A stretch of 8,014 nucleotides of DNA. It comes from an uncultured bacterium. Lineage in GTDB: Bacteria; Cyanobacteriota; Vampirovibrionia; Gastranaerophilales; Gastranaerophilaceae. The position numbers and the translations under genes were made by a program. The notes under the pieces were generated by a model. The model was given only the letters and a program-made list of their open reading frames with translations. It was not told where the DNA came from and did no database searches. Where the stretch lies: the NCBI GenBank assembly GCA_900547585.1, contig URHD01000082.1:1-8014 (forward strand), given 5' to 3'. This document shows positions 7,901-8,014 of the stretch, piece by piece; position 1 is the stretch's first letter, and each line of letters opens with the position of its first letter.

Positions 7901-8014
7901 CATAGAAGACAGCTCCTCAACGGTTTTGGCCATAAGCTCGCGTTTAAGCTTTTCCAATGCGTCGCCATGGAGATTTGAGCTGCTTATAATCTGGTTTACT
8001 AGTTCTGCTTTATT
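1970..8014 (-). CDS. Giant multidomain protein of unknown function, N terminus beyond window
   Basis: No function is recognised. The frame ends at TGA 1970-1972 and is open to base 8014, giving at least 2014 residues (about 220 kDa). The first possible start, TTG at 7957, has no Shine-Dalgarno site, and 19 more sense codons precede it, so I treat the gene as partial. Residue numbers here count from that TTG. Visible parts: polar helices 1-165; coiled-coil-like 167-230; hydrophobic segment about 342-365, then a Gly/Ala-rich module to about 530 with SLPYAFFGAYVSGPLG (426-441); a short beta element about 537-565; a Ser/Pro/Lys linker about 570-640 with SFKG at 613-616; helical region 640-985; degenerate helical repeats 988-1090; clearer repeats 1145-1262; Ala/Lys/Pro linker about 1310-1335; a domain about 1500-1780 with RDWAQ (Trp1534), NWC (Cys1685), AEPY and IPY; 20-residue leucine-rich-like repeats 1839-1878; a helical tail. 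Only about ten cysteines are present. A scaffold, interaction or secreted-effector role is possible but unproven. The signal peptide question cannot be answered without the missing N terminus. Confidence 0.9.
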   Translation of the reverse strand, partial: NKAELVNQIISSSNLHGDALEKLKRELMAKTVEELSSMLSNSSVQAVKFKNFVELPAEDNRFSGNIWNSATNGTFDDFLSINKSAPAPEHEKKKLSAGQEREAREFAKNYLADSMQQAKAAETDYAASYAITDRIWSGMKKTANLLDFSRDGKAITTFEELHGALSKEYQDAQKIKNSKQKGAFEYQFEKARGMEFDAAKMLDFKEKSENYLELSIYKEKAEKLAGGVKELEKIHKKEQALELLRQSGQNIPESAYPDVDFKSKFAQIINDYCNGDEKLKKEVISQISGNAASKSSLPPNEDLLKSLKGLSERTNSAFAAQLGSKSFAEHEKDYQNAYKAAFGGENAKEAVQRWVETQKMGAAGVKIGAIVVSTMLLGGSNLAASGTARLAQTVGTKSAVQLTKLGLTSFGVGEGVAIDYADAFSSHAGLTKEKNAQILAAAKESLPYAFFGAYVSGPLGNKIAGALKSSGYAPKILEKAFNSGSKAADFTAEIGADTLFELAISDHDFMSVLQNNATGESQGRLLNKFGAMIIGGRANASAKAALRNAGLEKARIHKTADNKYELITSDGKNYIADSPEALIGGIFAKVSETADSSAKTVKESPANPFNAKNILENDQINQIKQPDAGIPSFKGAKSAPENPRLNETAAPSPEEFKNVLKSLNFTDEEIKSIDLNDKEAGMAALGMKFMSEFTMAGEWDFSDAGFRSEITNLFKNPDFSEMKAFRYMNKENISMLEKYVKFPDDASLLKVGLLAEVLNNSSNPAAVIEKLPLFAKMSPDGKLDSNALTEISWFNADNLAKFTGEMADIAGKINSQVPQQYRVGINEIANTGNVSDAQIARYVSETERLSKFSVDFNLKSDGVNTLSTRMSAISDMLEKYPMDLKTESGENVSSYYLEKLAGRKDLPEIQKFVNTLSPAAKEDGLRYIAQSGSPMKAPEIAEMYNIINSPDYGKCDINMREIETLGITDYAGLRDLVKAMKGTNALEYSTQATEFLDVKNGDYRGAADFMEKIKTYHKKQGVDAFYVYGAAVRNPDFSFKNALATLDYVEKNNLSLTDNAYSVLADKNAVSHLKMVDYMQSKGFENPSRVYKELSSWNPVDFETFKAKIDLITAGNKFKDAYSCAKAASNNLTLDEFSAVLREHPISDSSQQTVQALAACIPENKKLAMKLFFDKEINANPDEIFRILLNTREFNVDLANKLCFSNEYDVPKNQIPRILMVTSADNIELAKNLCSRSDFPKDKISQVLSASNKDNKPLIEQVLGTDGLNKSCLSGILDSLVLKDGINYGKVDTNKVKRYTNLLQNPKTSPFVVKMLNEGMDINTAAFLSKTQQKLDAEKAAAPAKSAQKSLSDNMSADQKDVFALFEANGFSEKESASVLKAISTEGVVDAALQAKALEIAKSGVQKNKIGDIINSAKISGEYNPKIVDDFMALQNTGLNPLLEKNLAVLNNISGADVAVKFNSKVKKQIKGMIQGLSLDVRSDLQTKGIDIEAINAKLDAKIVKEADGVPQKAKVVSGLRSRQNIKGFERIVIDKYNPDDKIWRNEAATRDWAQNQYDSIKNGDYQSRTYSKANEHRDKMLKEWFDFMDNEPDLKENIYAKIIVADFITKDLLPENADIPPQLDKTLVKEILGSAANSSNTSFSNLYSQRIREKAMNGSNVEAVDVDGIKGKWYTVPQTDSSSPDYNANVDKVKAFSDGTNWCIRTFNAEPYVKQGAMHFFVDENGLTQVCVRETAPGSVYEIQKRQQNATVPIPYINVINDYMSRNGLSAQPDCKQKIDKALASKPIYDDLRATFQNDAAQKNYDAIFEKMEISVTKQPDGTFSLSHYNPNVGGFTLSELGVKENDLLANVSNITGDADFKNSNATSLPNLKEVGGKFIFDESNLSDVRSLKEINGYKIDWGIEDFQQKMQNLDILNDEAGLDYVLAQWKADLDSIDKIKNLEEYNALMPTVREKYSAIQEKIFDLQFNGTPENRAKAAKIFEEKFMPVIDYSTEVFARIDNRKDIKGSYNL
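2324..2443 (-). repeat. Two 20-residue leucine-rich-like repeats in the giant protein
   Basis: Residues 1839-1858 and 1859-1878 align without gaps: GDADFKNSN..SLPNLKEVG and GKFIFDESN..VRSLKEIN, followed by the start of a third unit, GYKI. Shared positions are Gly1, Phe5, Ser8-Asn9 and the Leu-Lys-Glu-(Val/Ile) block at 16-19. The pattern resembles short beta-solenoid or receptor-L-like repeats of the 'SLPNLKEVGG' type seen in bacterial orphan proteins. The array is short, so it may be a cap or a decayed larger array. Confidence 0.6.
4172..4525 (-). repeat. Four tandem ~30-residue helical repeats in the giant protein
   Basis: Residues 1145-1175 (31 aa), 1176-1206 (31 aa), 1207-1235 (29 aa) and 1236-1262 (27 aa) each begin with an NxxLaxxL-type helix: NKKLAMKL, NVDLANKL, NIELAKNL, NKPLIEQV. 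Each follows with a polar turn and a second helix, IFRIL, IPRIL, ISQVL or LSGIL. Units 2 and 3 also share Leu-Cys at the same position. This is a two-helix solenoid repeat, reminiscent of TPR- or PPR-like folds in period but with no matching family consensus that I can name. The last unit is the most degenerate. Confidence 0.65.
4691..4996 (-). repeat. Degenerate helical repeats upstream of the main array
   Basis: Within residues 988-1090, helices starting ADFMEK (988), LDYVEK (1027), VDYMQS (1057) and IDLITA (about 1090) recur at spacings of 39, 30 and 33 residues. The shared core is hydrophobic-Asp-aromatic/Leu followed by a charged helix. This suggests that the alpha-solenoid extends well N-terminal of the clearer array at 1145-1262. 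The match is by eye and loose. Confidence 0.4.
6367..6384. repeat. Perfect 18-bp palindrome inside the giant gene
   Basis: CTGCATTAC is followed directly by GTAATGCAG, a perfect palindrome with no spacer. It lies in the giant reading frame just before the beta element and only 5 bp from a second, GC-rich inverted repeat at 6390-6411. Confidence 0.75.
6390..6411. repeat. GC-rich hairpin, 9-bp stem, inside the giant gene
   Basis: GCGGACGCG and CGCGTCCGC pair perfectly around a 4-nt loop (TTTG on the plus strand, CAAA in the mRNA). The stem is far more GC-rich than its surroundings. No U-tract follows in the direction of transcription (the next mRNA bases are TAAAGCTG), so it does not look like an intrinsic terminator. 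It encodes part of GGRANASAKAA at the end of the Gly/Ala-rich module. Confidence 0.75.

Noticed and set aside
1..8014. CRISPR arrays, insertion sequences, tRNA/rRNA genes
   Set aside because: No spaced direct repeats, transposase motifs, terminal inverted repeats or RNA-gene signatures were seen on either strand.

Overview
The window looks like a fragment of a moderately AT-rich bacterial chromosome. It holds one ordinary biosynthetic gene (leuC-type, 178-1425, plus strand) and, facing it on the minus strand, a small orphan gene (1428-1874) and most of a very large orphan gene (1970-8014, running off the right edge). My best guess at the source is an uncultured gut-type bacterium such as a Vampirovibrionia/Gastranaerophilales ('Melainabacteria') lineage. 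This rests on remembered resemblance only: giant multidomain orphan proteins with an 'NWC...AEPY' C-terminal domain, 'LPNLKEVGG'-style repeats and short 'FKG' motifs. No search was run, and Elusimicrobiota or other gut phyla are not excluded.

Layout. Positions 1-177 are an AT-rich leader with a possible -10 box and two TACA/TGTA palindromes. leuC encodes a complete large subunit of a HacA-type 3-isopropylmalate dehydratase with all three cluster-ligand cysteines. It stops 2 bp before the stop of the convergent small gene, so the leuC transcript has no adjacent leuD partner and must terminate inside an antisense gene. The small gene has a good Shine-Dalgarno site and encodes an unrecognised 148-residue protein. 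It lies 95 bp downstream of the giant gene on the same strand, with no convincing terminator between, so the two may be cotranscribed.

The giant gene is the main point of interest. Its reading frame stays open to the last base, so the true start lies outside the window and at least 2014 residues (about 220 kDa) are visible. From N to C terminus it shows a polar helical region, a coiled-coil-like segment, a hydrophobic Gly/Ala-rich module, a short beta element and disordered linkers. These are followed by a long alpha-solenoid with degenerate 30-39-residue repeats ending in a clearer run of about 30-residue repeats, then a Trp/Cys-containing domain, a pair of 20-residue leucine-rich-like repeats and a final helical tail. 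No catalytic motif of a known enzyme family was recognised. The architecture suggests a scaffold, interaction or effector-like protein, but function is unknown. leuC and the two minus-strand genes show no sign of working together.
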